A stretch of DNA of 64,000 nucleotides from Hirudinaria manillensis (lineage: Eukaryota > Annelida > Clitellata > Hirudinida > Hirudinidae): positions 6,904,501 to 6,968,500 of the forward strand of contig CM067526.1 in NCBI GenBank assembly GCA_034509925.1, given 5' to 3'. Positions within the stretch are counted from its first letter, which is position 1. Each line of letters begins with the position of its first letter. A program made the position numbers and the translations under genes. Positions 40,228 through 53,700 of the stretch are shown one piece after another. The notes below the pieces were generated by a model that was not told the origin of the DNA, did no database searches, and saw only the letters and a program-made list of their open reading frames with translations.

Positions 40228-41671
40228 TCAAAATATCAAATTTTGAAAGTCGTCTGCGTCATTGCCTGCGTCGGGGTTGGAAGGTTTAATACTCAGAGGC
40301 ACATTCTTGCTTTCTGTTCTCAGCTCACGGCTTCCCTGATTGTTAACCTCTTCTTTTCCATCAGGATCATCATCAATCTCCGTCTCCACTTGATCGAGGA
40401 AGGATAGATTGTCATCAGGAGATGCAAAGAAGTCCATTTTCTTCCTACAAGCACAAGTTTTTAGATTTGATGATGATTTGGAATGTAAACGAATAAACCA
40501 AAAGTAAACTAAAAATAAACTAAAAAGCTATAAATAAATACAGCAAGTACAGGAAAGGATACCACTTTTACCAGAAATATTGGTCACAATGTTAAGTCCC
40601 TTAAGTGGAATAAATTTGAAAGAACCATTAAGATTGTCAATTTTTAAGGCTTATTTGTCAAGCATGATATGGGCTTCCCAATTAAAAGGACATATTTTTA
40701 ATTATAATTTAATATAATTTAATTCAAGAGTCTAACCACAGAAAAAAAAACACAATTTGTAACTTACTTGAAGACCATCCTGTCGATGTCAACGATACTT
40801 TTCCTGGCACGAAGACTCAACATTTCCATTTTCACCTTCCTGATCTTTCTGTCCGCCATGTCCGTCACGTCAGACAACTTCTTCCTGTCGCAAGCCTTTT
40901 CGCGGAACGTTCCGGAAGTTTCCAGAAGCAGCGCCTGCAGCTCCTCATTCTTCAGTAACCACGAAGGCTCAGTTTCACCTGTTTTAATGTTATGATTGGT
41001 TTTGTTCATTAGTAGTTCCAAAATGTTTTCAAGACGTTTGCCAGAGAAAGTGGCTCCATCTACCAAGTAACAAAAAGTGGATGAACAAAATAAAATTGAA
41101 GCATCAAGAACCTCTCTGTTTGGCTTCTTGCAGTTTCTCTTTGATTGTTCTGAGAGCTGTGACCTCCTTGTTTAGGTTCTCCAACTTAGTTTTGTAAGCC
41201 TGATAGTCCAGCATTAAGTCAATAGAAGTCTGATTCTTTGACAGATTCAGCACTCCTGCTTGCTTCCTTGCAGTCAACATGGGCTGAAAAATTATGATTT
41301 GGAATGTAAATAAATAAATAAACAGATAAAAAATAAATAAAAATAAACCAAAAAGCTATAAATACACCAACTACAGGAAAAGACACCAAAAAGTGGTGAC
41401 GTCCACACTTTTACTAGAAATCTTGGTCACAACATTAAGAACCTTTTAAGTGAAATAAATTTGAAAGAACCATTAAAGCATTATTAACCACATTTAAAAA
41501 AATAAAAGAGTTTTAAATGAAGGAGTTAATAAGCAGGAATTTATTGATTTAAAGGATTTACTATTTTCAGTCGGATGCTTTGCCTGTGGGTGGCCTGTCT
41601 GTCAAAGTGAGAGTTCTTTCTCCGCACGGAACTGTCACTACCGCTTCTGTTTAGCTAAAACAATAACAAAC

Positions 41672-41703
<32 letters not shown>

Positions 41704-44700
41704 GATGATGATTACGATGATGACAAAAGTTTGATAAGAATTAGAGCAACAAGTGATGATTATGATTCTGTCAAACACATTTTTAAAGTCAAGTGAAACT
41801 ATTCACCTTGCACAAGAACAACAACCAGGTTATATTATAAATATAGCAATATTATTATTATAATTAACCAAACATTATGTATATATGTAGTTATGTATTA
41901 CATTAATATGTATTATGTTAACAACGGAGATAAATTATTTGCCTTGTGGCCGTGTTCCTCTTCCTCCGAAGGAATGGCAGTTGGAGAGAAGGTCTGCCAT
42001 CTTCTGATGGCAATTTCTCTGTGGAACTTTGACCCTGGAGCGATGGGTTTCCTCATGAAGTAAGGAGTCGACGGGTTGCAGGGGGCGCCCTTCCCGGCGT
42101 CGGTGTTCGTCTCCTTGTCGCACAGCTGCGGCGACATTCCGCGTCCTTCCCCAACAGAATCATCATTCAGGTCATAACCGCCCACGCATGTCTGCAAAAT
42201 GTTTTGTAAAACGTAACGAGGATCAATGGATTATTGATTGACTGTTTGATTGATTGATGCAGCCACCCTGTTTAACCGAAGGGAAACAAAGTACCTTGGA
42301 TTGGAGTGACGAGGTTAGATTGGCCTTTGCCCTGTTTTTGCTTATATCTTCAAGCTCTGCAAAAGATATTCTCACATTAGACTTCAGAATTTTGCGAATG
42401 CCAATTCAGAAATCTAGCAGGGACGTCGTTGGTCTATAAATAACATCACGGTGACACGTCAACTACTGAGGAATGTCATTTGCAAGGAATGCGACCTGGT
42501 AACTCTGTTAGTCACTAATTTACTTCATTTAATATAATAATTGTCATCATCATGATCATCATCGACACTATTATCATCACAATGAACACCACCACCAGTA
42601 ATGACTTCATCGGTATCATAACCAATGCGTATAATTATCGACTAACTTTCCCCGTCGACCCTGGTGAGAGTCGAAGTCCGCGACGATGCGACCGTGGATT
42701 CATCGCTGCTTTCGTCCTTCACCAGACAAATGGTTGGACCCCTCCAAAAGGAAAGAAAGAAAGAAGTTAAAACTTGAAATGACAGACTGACTGAATCACG
42801 TTCCAAATATGCTATTGAAGTCGTGCGTGTTGTTGCCAGTGAGCTTCAATGGCCGTCGCAAATGACTCTCACAGCCAAGTCGAATGCACATCACGTAATC
42901 TTTATTATTATTATTATTATTATTGTTAATTTTATATTTTTATATAAAACCATCAGCTGCAGTCAATTCCAAGTAAATAAACTTTGTCAAAAGAGACTGA
43001 ACAAATCTCACTTGAAGTCAACAACCCTTTTTATGGGACCATAACATGTCACTGGTAAGGTTGACTCAATCTAAAACAGAAAAACATTTTTAAGTGCAAA
43101 ACCATCAAAACAAATTTAATATTAATTTCCGATTTAAACAAAGGTCATACCATAAGATAAGTTTAAACATCACCATCACAATGAAGATGAATTTATTATT
43201 ACTGACCTCAGGTGACAAGGAAGGGATTGGAGGTGGCATGGACTTGTTGGTGTCAACATCCATGAATTGGAAGCAAAGGATGTTGTACCAACTGGAAATG
43301 CAGGACTTCAAATCAAACGATGCCAGACTTATTAAGGACATTCCCTGCCAAACGAAGATACATTTTTGTATATTTAAGATGTTAAAACAAAAAAAATATA
43401 AAAAATAAAAAAAAGGTTATTATCAACACTCGTTTGATATAAATATCAAATTGAAAATGGAGTGAAGAATGCAAAAATGTCTTCAATGTTTTTCAATATC
43501 CTGTATGCACAAAATACATATGGTGTAAGAGCTGGTAACTTCAAGTTATGATATAGTGCAATAATCACAACCTGTTACTTGGGCTTAAAGTCTCTTTGAT
43601 ACTTAACCATTACAATCACATAATGTACTATTGATAACATCAACAACATTATGTATAAATGAGGTCTATGTCCATCATTCATTATTATTATTATTATCAT
43701 TTGTTATTATCATCATTTCATTAGTAAACAACTCCAAATGTGGTCACTGCAATGGTTCCTAGGATTCTTTGCAGAAACTTGGTGCCAAAAATAAAAAATC
43801 GAATTTTGCTTATTTTAAAACAAATACTTATTATTTAATAATAAGACTATCATGGCTTGTTGATAACTGTTGATTAGTGCAATGGATTATGGATTCCCAG
43901 AAGAAATAAAATAAATAAATAAATAAATTATTTGATGCAACCAAAGGCAACCAATGGGAATGGTTCTAATGATGAAATGTCATACAATCAATTTATAATT
44001 ACCAGTTAACAGCACTTTTTAATGTCATCCATCTTTCATCCATAATTAAGTTGATGATGATGATGATGGTGGTGATGATGGTGGTGATGATGATGATGAT
44101 GACATTGATGAGGATGATTATATAAAAGACTTCCAATAATAAATTAATTTAAAAATTCAAAAATTGTATTTTAACATTAAACTAATTATTTTAGATAAAT
44201 AAAGGTTAGGTGAAGAAGAAGAAGAAGAAGATGATGATGATGACGGCTGTAGACGATAATGATGCGTTAAAAGAACGCAGAAGAGAAGAAACAAACAAGA
44301 TGCTGAACATACCACGGATTCCATCCTGGAGAAAGACCTCTGTTGCAAGGAATTTAAATCTTTAAGTCGTAAAACGTAAACTTGGATGGTTTTCGAGAGG
44401 ACTTTTTCCGACTCCACGGGAAAATGGAAAACTTTCCCGAGGTTGGAGTGCGACGGAAGGGAGTGCAGCGGCGACGACGGATCCGTGTCCTCCACGTAAG
44501 AGTCGCAGTTTGTGGTGGACGGGAGAATGAACACCTTGAAAACCCTGAAAGGTTCAATAAGAGAAACGTCACTCGATTGATATGAAAATGTTTCGTTATA
44601 TCTTTCAATTAAACATCTAAATGCCATTAATTGCCATTAGTTGTTCTCAAGAATTCCACATCCCTATGATCTCTTACTAATTAATTTTGTTCTTGAGAGA

Positions 44701-47700
44701 TTGATGATAATTATAATAAATGATGCAACATAAATAATCTACAACATCAAAGCTGGAAATCATTGCATGGTAAACAAATCTTACACTTCGTTGAGGCTGT
44801 GAATTGAAACAGCACTGAGATTCCTGGCTCTTTCAATGCACACCAGTATTTCCTGCTTTGCATAGTCGTACCTAATTAAATTAAATTTTAGGCTCAAATC
44901 AAATCAATTCCAGACAAAAATTGGTTCATCCTTCAATTAATTCAGGCAAGCACCCGATCTAATCAATCCTAATGACTTAACAGTGCTGCTACTCGTAAAT
45001 TGAATTATAAGATAAAATGCCAGCCAGTTAAAATGTCAGCAAAATAACAGAATTTCACTCACATTAATTGCACATGGATCTGAGCAGAGAGCACGTTGTT
45101 CAATCTACAAAACAAAACATAAAATTAAACGATAAACATGAAAATAAAACGAGTGATAAAATAAAATCACCAATAAACGCAATGTGTCTTCCTATGTAAT
45201 TCTAATCAGGAACTCAATTAATTATTCCATTAAAAGGCAATTATTTCTCAATTATCACTAAAATTTTATTCTAAAAATGTAAATGATTCTCTGAGTAAAC
45301 TTAAATTACAAATTCTAATGCATATTTTTTCTTTTGTGCATTTAAATAAAAAAAAAACACGTCCAAGCCAGTGCGGTCGTTACCTGCTCGCAGACTCGAA
45401 CACTCCGCTGTCCGAACCCAGGTTCGACCCTTCCTCCCCGAGAGATGAGGAGGACAAGGACAGGCTGCCAGGGTTGCTGACGAAGTGGTTGCAGCTTCCG
45501 ACGTTCTGGACGTTCTCGTTCAGGTCGTGCAGGTGCGACGTGCTGCTCGACTTCGAGGAGAAGGCGATCGAAGGTGGCGCGACGTGACGAGTCGGAAACG
45601 ACCTGGCGGAAGAACATTCCGAGTTTTTGGCGAACGAGTTCTGCTCGAGGTAAACGTTGTTGCCGAAGTAATTCTGTTGCAGGTTGCAGACGCCGGATCG
45701 GTTGTCATTCGGTTGTCGTCTTGCTTTGTCGGAGCTCGTGCCTCCTCCTCCTCCTCCTTCTTCTTCATCATCATCGCCATCATCGTTTTCATCATTGGCT
45801 CGAAACTCGTTCAAGAGACTTTGGCGTAGAGTAGGTAATAGATTCATTTGAACGTCCGTCGAGTGCGGAAACGTCCTGTTGGGGTCGACTCGATAGTTCG
45901 AGGAATAGGAGGATGAACGAACGTCGTGAAGGCCGTCGCACGCGACTTCCGCAACTCCGGACCTGAAGATCCGACTCTCGGAGCCACAATTCGTGAGGGG
46001 GTTCGTCAGGGGAGCGTTGATCAAAGATGGCAGGCTGTTGGAACTGAGCAAATTATTATTGGGATATGGTGCATTTGTATGGTATATTTTCTGGTATGCA
46101 CTTTGATGAGAGGTGTGAGCGGAGACTGGCACGGGGTAAAAGTCATTCTGTGCGTCGGAAGAGAGGTTTCTCTTTGGTTCTGCATGGAATTGAACCAAGG
46201 GTTTTCCAAATGGAATGGCACATTGTCTCTGGTAGAATTCCTGTTGATGGGTTGCTTGTGGTTGAACGTTCTGAACGCTTTGCTTCGGAAGAAGCGGAGC
46301 GGATCTTCCGTATTGCGGAGTCTCGTACAAACAGTAACTCTTTCCGACGGGAAAACTCACGTTTTGATAAAATCCGTCGGGGATGGAAGCATTAGGTTGG
46401 TTGCACATCTGGGTGTAAGATGCCTGCTGATAGAGGCAGGTACCAAACGACTGCTGCCCTCTTTGCACGACGTTGTTGTTCATTTGGAAGTGATCTTCGT
46501 ACGACGGTGGAGGCTTGGAGATGTTTCTATGCCTTGGGTCGGAATAACTTCCGCTCGCAAGTCTTTCTGCGTCTTCCTCTTCCAAATGACCTTCAAAGCC
46601 TTCATCTCCATCTTCTGTTTCCTCTTGGACTGTGGGATACTGTTGAAAGGACGGAATTGCCCTTCCCAGTTCGGACAAGGACTGACTATTGACGTCGCCA
46701 CCCATCTGCGACAAATAGTTGGAAGAGTTGGCAAAGGAGAGGGAACTTCCGAGTTGCAAGCGACCTGTCGATTGAGACGACGTTCTCTGCTGATGTTGGT
46801 CTTCAAATATTGTTTCCACTCGGTTGTGAAGGTCTGGTAGGTTCACCTGGTAACATTCAGATTAAAAATGCTGCTAAGTTTTTAAAGAAAACAAAAGTCT
46901 TCCAATTTAATGTCTTTATCATTGGCAAATATCATTCTGAAGATTCAAGTATTTCTACATAATATAAACATTGATAATAAAAGATAGATACCTGGTGCAA
47001 GCTTCTGTTGAGTTCCCTCATGCAATAAACATCATGGAGTGCCACAGAACTTTGGGATCCTCTGCTGCTGGCTGAGAGGCTTCCCAGTGAACCAAGACTA
47101 GAGCCACTGGATATTGAATTCATACTTTGGTGGAGGCTGTGAATAAAAGAAAAATTAATAATAATAATAATAAAAAAAATAATAATAATAAAAACGTTAA
47201 TAATAATAATAAAAACGTTAATAATAATAATAATAAAAACGTTAATAACAATAAATTCAAGTAAAATAATTTATTCATATCAATGCAAATAATATTTCCA
47301 AATTGTTAATGCATCTGAAACTTAATAAAAAGATTTAAAAATCATGAGTTAAAATCAACCTTTAAACAAAAGGACATTAAACCTTAAAGTTAAATCTAAG
47401 CACTCTGTGCTCATAAGCAGATCAATAAATGAGAATGTTCGACATAAACTAATATTTTCCCATTTAAGTTATAAAATGAATTAAAATCTAAATCTTAAAA
47501 GTACAACTTAAATACAACCTCTTGATTTGCATCTCCAGATTTGCACCTAATTTAGCCCTGGAAAGTAACTCTTCCTCCAACTTCACTTTGCTTTTGGTGA
47601 GGTTCAACCTTCAAAGGAATTAATAAATAAATAAATAAATAAATAAGAAATAATAATAATATAATAAGAAATTAATAGATAATAATTTCTGGAAAGAAAT

Positions 47701-50700
47701 TTAAATGATTTAAATCTACATTAGCAGCAAATAAGTAACATTAACTAAATCTTAAATCACAAACAAAGAATATCTTAAGCAAGCATTTTCACTTCTAACT
47801 TATCTTAAGAGGTGATTCAACTGCAATGAAACAACAACAACAACAACAACAACAGAAAGAAGAAAAATGATTAAATAATTAGAAAGAGAGTTAAAAGTAA
47901 TGTTTCAAGTGCTGAAAAATTACTTTGAAAACCATGTAAACAATGCAAATAGAGTAGAAGAATATTTTATAATTTAATAATTTTTATAAATGTACGTTTA
48001 TTTAAGAACAGAAAATACACGAGACATGAAGATATGGAAAGCTTATCAAACCTGTGGTTATCGAGTTGTATGTCCTTCTTAAAAATCTCTTTCACTTTAT
48101 AAAGATCTTCTTCCAGGTTTCTGATTCTCTCCTCCGAGTTGATGATGGATTGCTGTCTTTTCAATTCTTCCAGCAATTTGTTCTTCTCTTCAATAAGAAG
48201 CAACCTACAAGCAGCACATGTAAGTGGATTTCTTTTATAATTTATTATAATTTAATCTCAATCTGCTTAATTTATTTATAAGACATTTCACACTTTTTAA
48301 TGTGTATTCACTCACTCACATCACACGTAATCTCACATTTCAAAAACCATCAGCGATTGTTATGATTCTTACAACCACAAACGATTAAAAGTACACTTTC
48401 AAAATCCAATTAAAATCTCAAACATTTGCATCACCACCACCACTTTTCAGGTAATTAAAGGTGACCTGACCATATCACAAAACTTTAAATCAGAGTCAAA
48501 ACCATTGACTGATATAATTAGCATTCAAAATATCTCAAGTGAATCTTGTACCTGCTGCTGGTAAGGACAATTATTAACTCTTCAACGAAACCACTCGAAG
48601 TTAATAGAAATTAAGTTAAAATGTTTCAGTTCAATTTGTTGAAATTTGTTTGAAAAACAATTTAAAAGACTAAAAAAAGAAATTAAAAACCTGTTGGCAT
48701 CAAATTGGACCTTGCAGGGGATCAGTTGGGTCTCAACTTGGAGTAGTTGTTCAAGGAGTTCCATGATGCATCTCTTGTTCTGGTTATGATTCAATTTCAA
48801 CTTTGCAAGCAATCCGTACCTTTTGGATAACTGCAAGATTCGTTAAAAAGCTTATTATATATAAAATAAGAATAATTGTATAATAATAATAATATTTCAA
48901 TCCATAATTTTATTACAACAGTAATTGTGCTGCAATGCAACAATGATGTCACCAATAGCACAAATTAAAATAAATAAAATGAATTTTAAATAACCAAAAA
49001 AAAACCGTTTGGCCAAAAATAGATGAGATTGTAGAACTTATAACAATGAATAAACGCTGTGCCTAAAATCTTAAAAACATTTTGAAAAACAAATTGAAAA
49101 TGTTTTATTTAAAAAAACATAAAAAATTCCAAAATCCCTCCCACCAAAACAATTCTGAGGATAAAATGACAAATAACTCAGTCTCCTTACCATTCTTCCA
49201 AGAAAACGTCCAAAAATGACAAAACAATTTGTAAAATGCATTATATAAATGATGCAATAATATTTTAAAATAGTTAAATAAAATAATATCTAAATTAATA
49301 AATGTGCTAAATTAATCATATTATTGGTATTATTATTATTATTATTATTATTACTTTTATTATTATTATTATTATTTTTTACCAAATTTTAAAACCACAA
49401 CTACCACAAGTACCAGATCCAATGGCCTTTTAAAAGGAATCATTCAAAAAAGATGTTTTATATCACAAAGTACAATAAACTGAGCAGTAAAGTAAAACTC
49501 AAAACCAACAACTTCACAAGATTCAAAACAATGAGGACATCAAAACAGAGGGGAACGAACAAATATTGGCAATGAATAAATTTATCATTTATAATTAAAG
49601 AGTTTAATGTAAATTCTACAAATATTTATCTTTACAGTTCCTCATACACGTTTAGACGAGTAAAACCAATTCAATGCGTCGATGTTGCAGCTATCCGCAA
49701 CGACGTCTGATATAATGTTTTGTTCTTGGAGAATGGTTAAATCAATCACAGGATTTTTTAAAGTTAATAATCAGAAATTTATGCGAAAAGATTTCTTTGG
49801 CAATTCATCCTACAGAACATCAACCTACCCATAGACACTAATCATAGACATAATCATGGTGAGTAGATAATTAATGGCTACAGAAACAAGACAGCATACT
49901 GTCAGTTACTTTGAGATAAAATCTTCAATAAAATAAAAATATAGATTTCCACTAACATCTCCAGAGAGTTCGGTCTGAGATGCTGTGTCTGCACAAGCAA
50001 AGGCAGGATCAGAAGATTGCATTGGTTGGAGATTGGGATTGATGGACAGAAAATGTTGACTCAAATCAACAACAGACTGAAAATTGAAAATGAAAATATC
50101 AAACCATCGACATCCATCAACGTGAACCACATTGTGTTGTGAAAATTGTATGTCAATGTCAGCAGCTACAAAAGAATATCGAGTGGCATTGTGTCAGATT
50201 AGATTCAGAACTTCAAGCGAGCAAACAGCTTTTAACGCAGTAACCTATCATTAAACAATGCCAACAACAAAACAGCAACACCAAGAAGTCACTTTTTATA
50301 TTTTAAAAAAGTGAAATAAAACCTTCATCAGTTCCCTCCTCTTCTCTTCACCAGCCTTGATGGAAGCATTCATTCCATAAATTCCCTTCACCATCCTTCC
50401 AGCCTCGTCGACCCACGTCTCTCCTCTACCTCGATCGGAGATCATTTTGTTCACCCTGGAAATAAAAACAGAAGCAAAACGTTTACACTCAAACAAACTG
50501 ATTGTTGGGATGGGGTTAAATCTAATTCATTCATAGAAGAAAGAGATAGCATTGGTGTTGTGACTGTTGATTAATCAAATTAACTCATTTATTTATTTAA
50601 ACAAGTAATTAAATTGTGGATAACAAGCAATAAAAAAAAATAACAAGAATAAAAATGCACAAGAACAAGATCAATGAGACAAAAGTTGGGAGAGCAACCA

Positions 50701-53700
50701 GATTAGACTTACATGGTCAAAGCACCAATTCCTTTCTCTGATTGGGTAACACTTGACCTCATTCTGACCAATTCCAGGATCAACTTCTTGATCCTCTGCT
50801 TCACCATTTCGACCTCGGCTTTCAATTGTTCAGGGTTGTGTCTGAGGACCTTCCCGCTTCCCGAACCGTCGCTTGGCAAGCAACCATTGCTGATGGCCAA
50901 GGCTATGTTCACTGGAAACATTAAATCTTAAGGAATGCATATTAATATAATATAATCAAATAATAATAAAAACTTTAAAAATCATTCCAGAATTTGGCGA
51001 TCAGCAGTCAATATCAGCTGGAATTATGAAAAAATAATTGACATTCAACTAGAAATGTTTTGCCAAATAAAACTGAAAGTGAGGTAAAAATCTTCACTCA
51101 CAGTCATTGGTAGAAGATCTGGCTTTGTTAAGAGCTTCCAACTTGGCATTCAACTCTTCCCTGGCAATGCGAAGCCTCTCTTGTTTCACTCCACACATTT
51201 CTTTCTTTTGCTAAAACCATTAAAGAATCTGCCTTAAAATTTCCTTCAGCTAAACTCACAATTTTCAAAGATTTTATTAATGTCATTTACTATTGTTATC
51301 ATTGTTAATTTTATTATTATTATTATTATTACTATTATTATCGTCATTGCTGTCATCATCACTATTGTTAGTATGTCAAAATGAAATTCCTGCATATAAC
51401 GGAAGCAGTGGTAATGCATTGGGGAGGAGTGCCACAGAAAAAAGGAAATCCTTCTGGTGCTCCAAGGCACTAAATAAATCTGCTACATTTAAATTATTAT
51501 TATTATTATTACTGTTATTGTCTCATTGTCTTTTAAACTTATTTTCAAAGCTTATTTTCAAAGAAACTACATTCATTCTTCAACTCTCACTGGCCTGACC
51601 TAAACATTCTGCTTTGGTTCATTTACGAAATACCTTTTTGAAGCAGATTAACATCCTTAAACAATTGTCTCTTCCAAAGAAGGCAGCTCACAAAACCAGT
51701 GGAAGACATGGAAAGACTCACCTCCTGCTTCTGCATGGCACAGATCCTCTCAAAACGCAGATACAAAAAAAGTAGATTCAGAACAAGAGAAACCAGAAAA
51801 TTCACAAAGGAGTCGAGACCTCAGTCATGAAGCTCAACCGCATGAGGGGTCCCCGAAGGATGTCCTTATATAAGGCCGTAATTAGTTACGTGGGCCCTTG
51901 AAAATATAAGGCCTACTACCAAATCTTGCAATCACATGACAATCCGGAAAGTGTGCTCCCAACAGATTCTTATGAAGTGTGGAGATTATTACACAAAGTT
52001 GTTCGAGTTAAGGCATGCAATGAACTTTGCACACCCTCTGCCCTGCTTAGAATGTACAGGGATTGGAATCCACGACCTTCAAGTCTGATAACCTTGTTTT
52101 AATTTCAATATCAAGTATTAGATCGTGTGATGCGTTCTGTGCAAGAAACACTGCATTCATTCTACTTAACTTGTGTGATAATGGGTTAATAATTAACAGC
52201 CATATACCAGATTTAACAAATTCACAAGCCGGAGATGTTTAATGGGAGATAAAAATGAATGTAAAATAGTTGCCTCTCCATAAAAAAATAATTAACAGCT
52301 TCCTGAGAAAATTAAATGAATTACATTTCTAAACACAATTTCAAAATTTTGTGAGTAAATTAAACCAAAGATTTTATCAGTTTCATTAAATAGTTTAATT
52401 TACAATCACATTTCATTTGTATTAGACGTTCTGGTCATTAAACTTTATGTTTATCTTAAGACTTGTTCTGAATGTCTGTCTAAATCGGTGTGCAACAACA
52501 ATAGGTTAGGCCAAATTATTTAGCTGTAACATTCCTTTTCAATTAATAATAGTCCTAGAATATCTAATAAAGGTGACACCAGAAGAAGAGAGCTTAAAGC
52601 TGTTTTAACAAGCTGCCATACCATAAGGTCCTTATAGGCCACGCTCAGGTATTCCTTGATCATCTCTTCTTGCTCCATCCTCCATTGGACCTGCGGATTA
52701 TCGGATTGGTCTGCATCCTCTGAAATGTTTCCAATTGCTCAAATTATTAGCAATTTTTTAACTTAAGTAAATTATAGGAAATTGTTTAATGTTTTACTAC
52801 AGGCTATTAATTTGTTGTTAATCATAAATTAAAAATAAATCTTCTTTAAATGTAGAATTACTATTGACAATTTAATCAAATAAAACCAAGTTGGAAGTTT
52901 ATGTCCAACAAATGAATAATTTGACCAAACGAGGCAAACAATTGGTCAGTTTGATTTAATAATTCAGAGTAAGCAATTTTAAATTGCCTTTTACATGAAG
53001 CTAATGTTGAATAAGTTAACTTTAATAAGTTTTAATAAGTTAAAAGAATTTGCTCACAGCTTCTATCGAACTTTTCCAAAGAAAATGTGTTGACAAATTA
53101 TATAACAAATGTTATTAATATTATAGTGTAGTGGACAAAATTATTTAGAAGTTTATAAAAAAAAAGCACGATTTATTTTAAGAAAGTTAATAAATTAATA
53201 AGTTTAATAAATAAATTTATAACATTATTTTTAAGTCACGTATTATTTTTATTTTAACGGCAAAGCAAAGAGATTGTCGCACATTACTAGTACCAGTTGA
53301 ACCGGAACAAGCTACGAACCAACCGGAACAAAAATAAGAACAGCAGCCCAATAACATCCCAATAATTAAGCATTTTTCTAAGGTGGGAAGAAGGAACCGA
53401 TTTAGACTTGACATACAGGAATGTGAAATTAATATTGTGAATATCCTTTTGAACCTTCTCAGTCGAATTAATGGGTCTTTGCGGTGATGAGTCCAAAGCT
53501 TTTGTGAAAGTTATGCAGTCTCTTATTAACTATTAGAATCATCTAACTGCAGACATAGTCAAAGAATGAGTTGGCACTCACAATTCATACTCCTGTCTAT
53601 ATACTTTGCAAGAATGCAACGTGAAATCAATCCATAGTGGTCGCAGTGGAGACTACTGGCACAAATATTAAAGTCTTTTGTGCTTCAAAATCTCACAAAA

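Noticed and set aside
45421-45431. GGTTCGACC as a tRNA T-loop
   Set aside because: It lies in a KIBRA coding exon and no acceptor stem or anticodon arm surrounds it. No tRNA was found elsewhere in the window.
45926-46840. 304-codon plus-strand frame
   Set aside because: It is antisense to the large KIBRA exon, whose minus-strand product joins known KIBRA segments in frame on both sides. The plus frame has no matching context.
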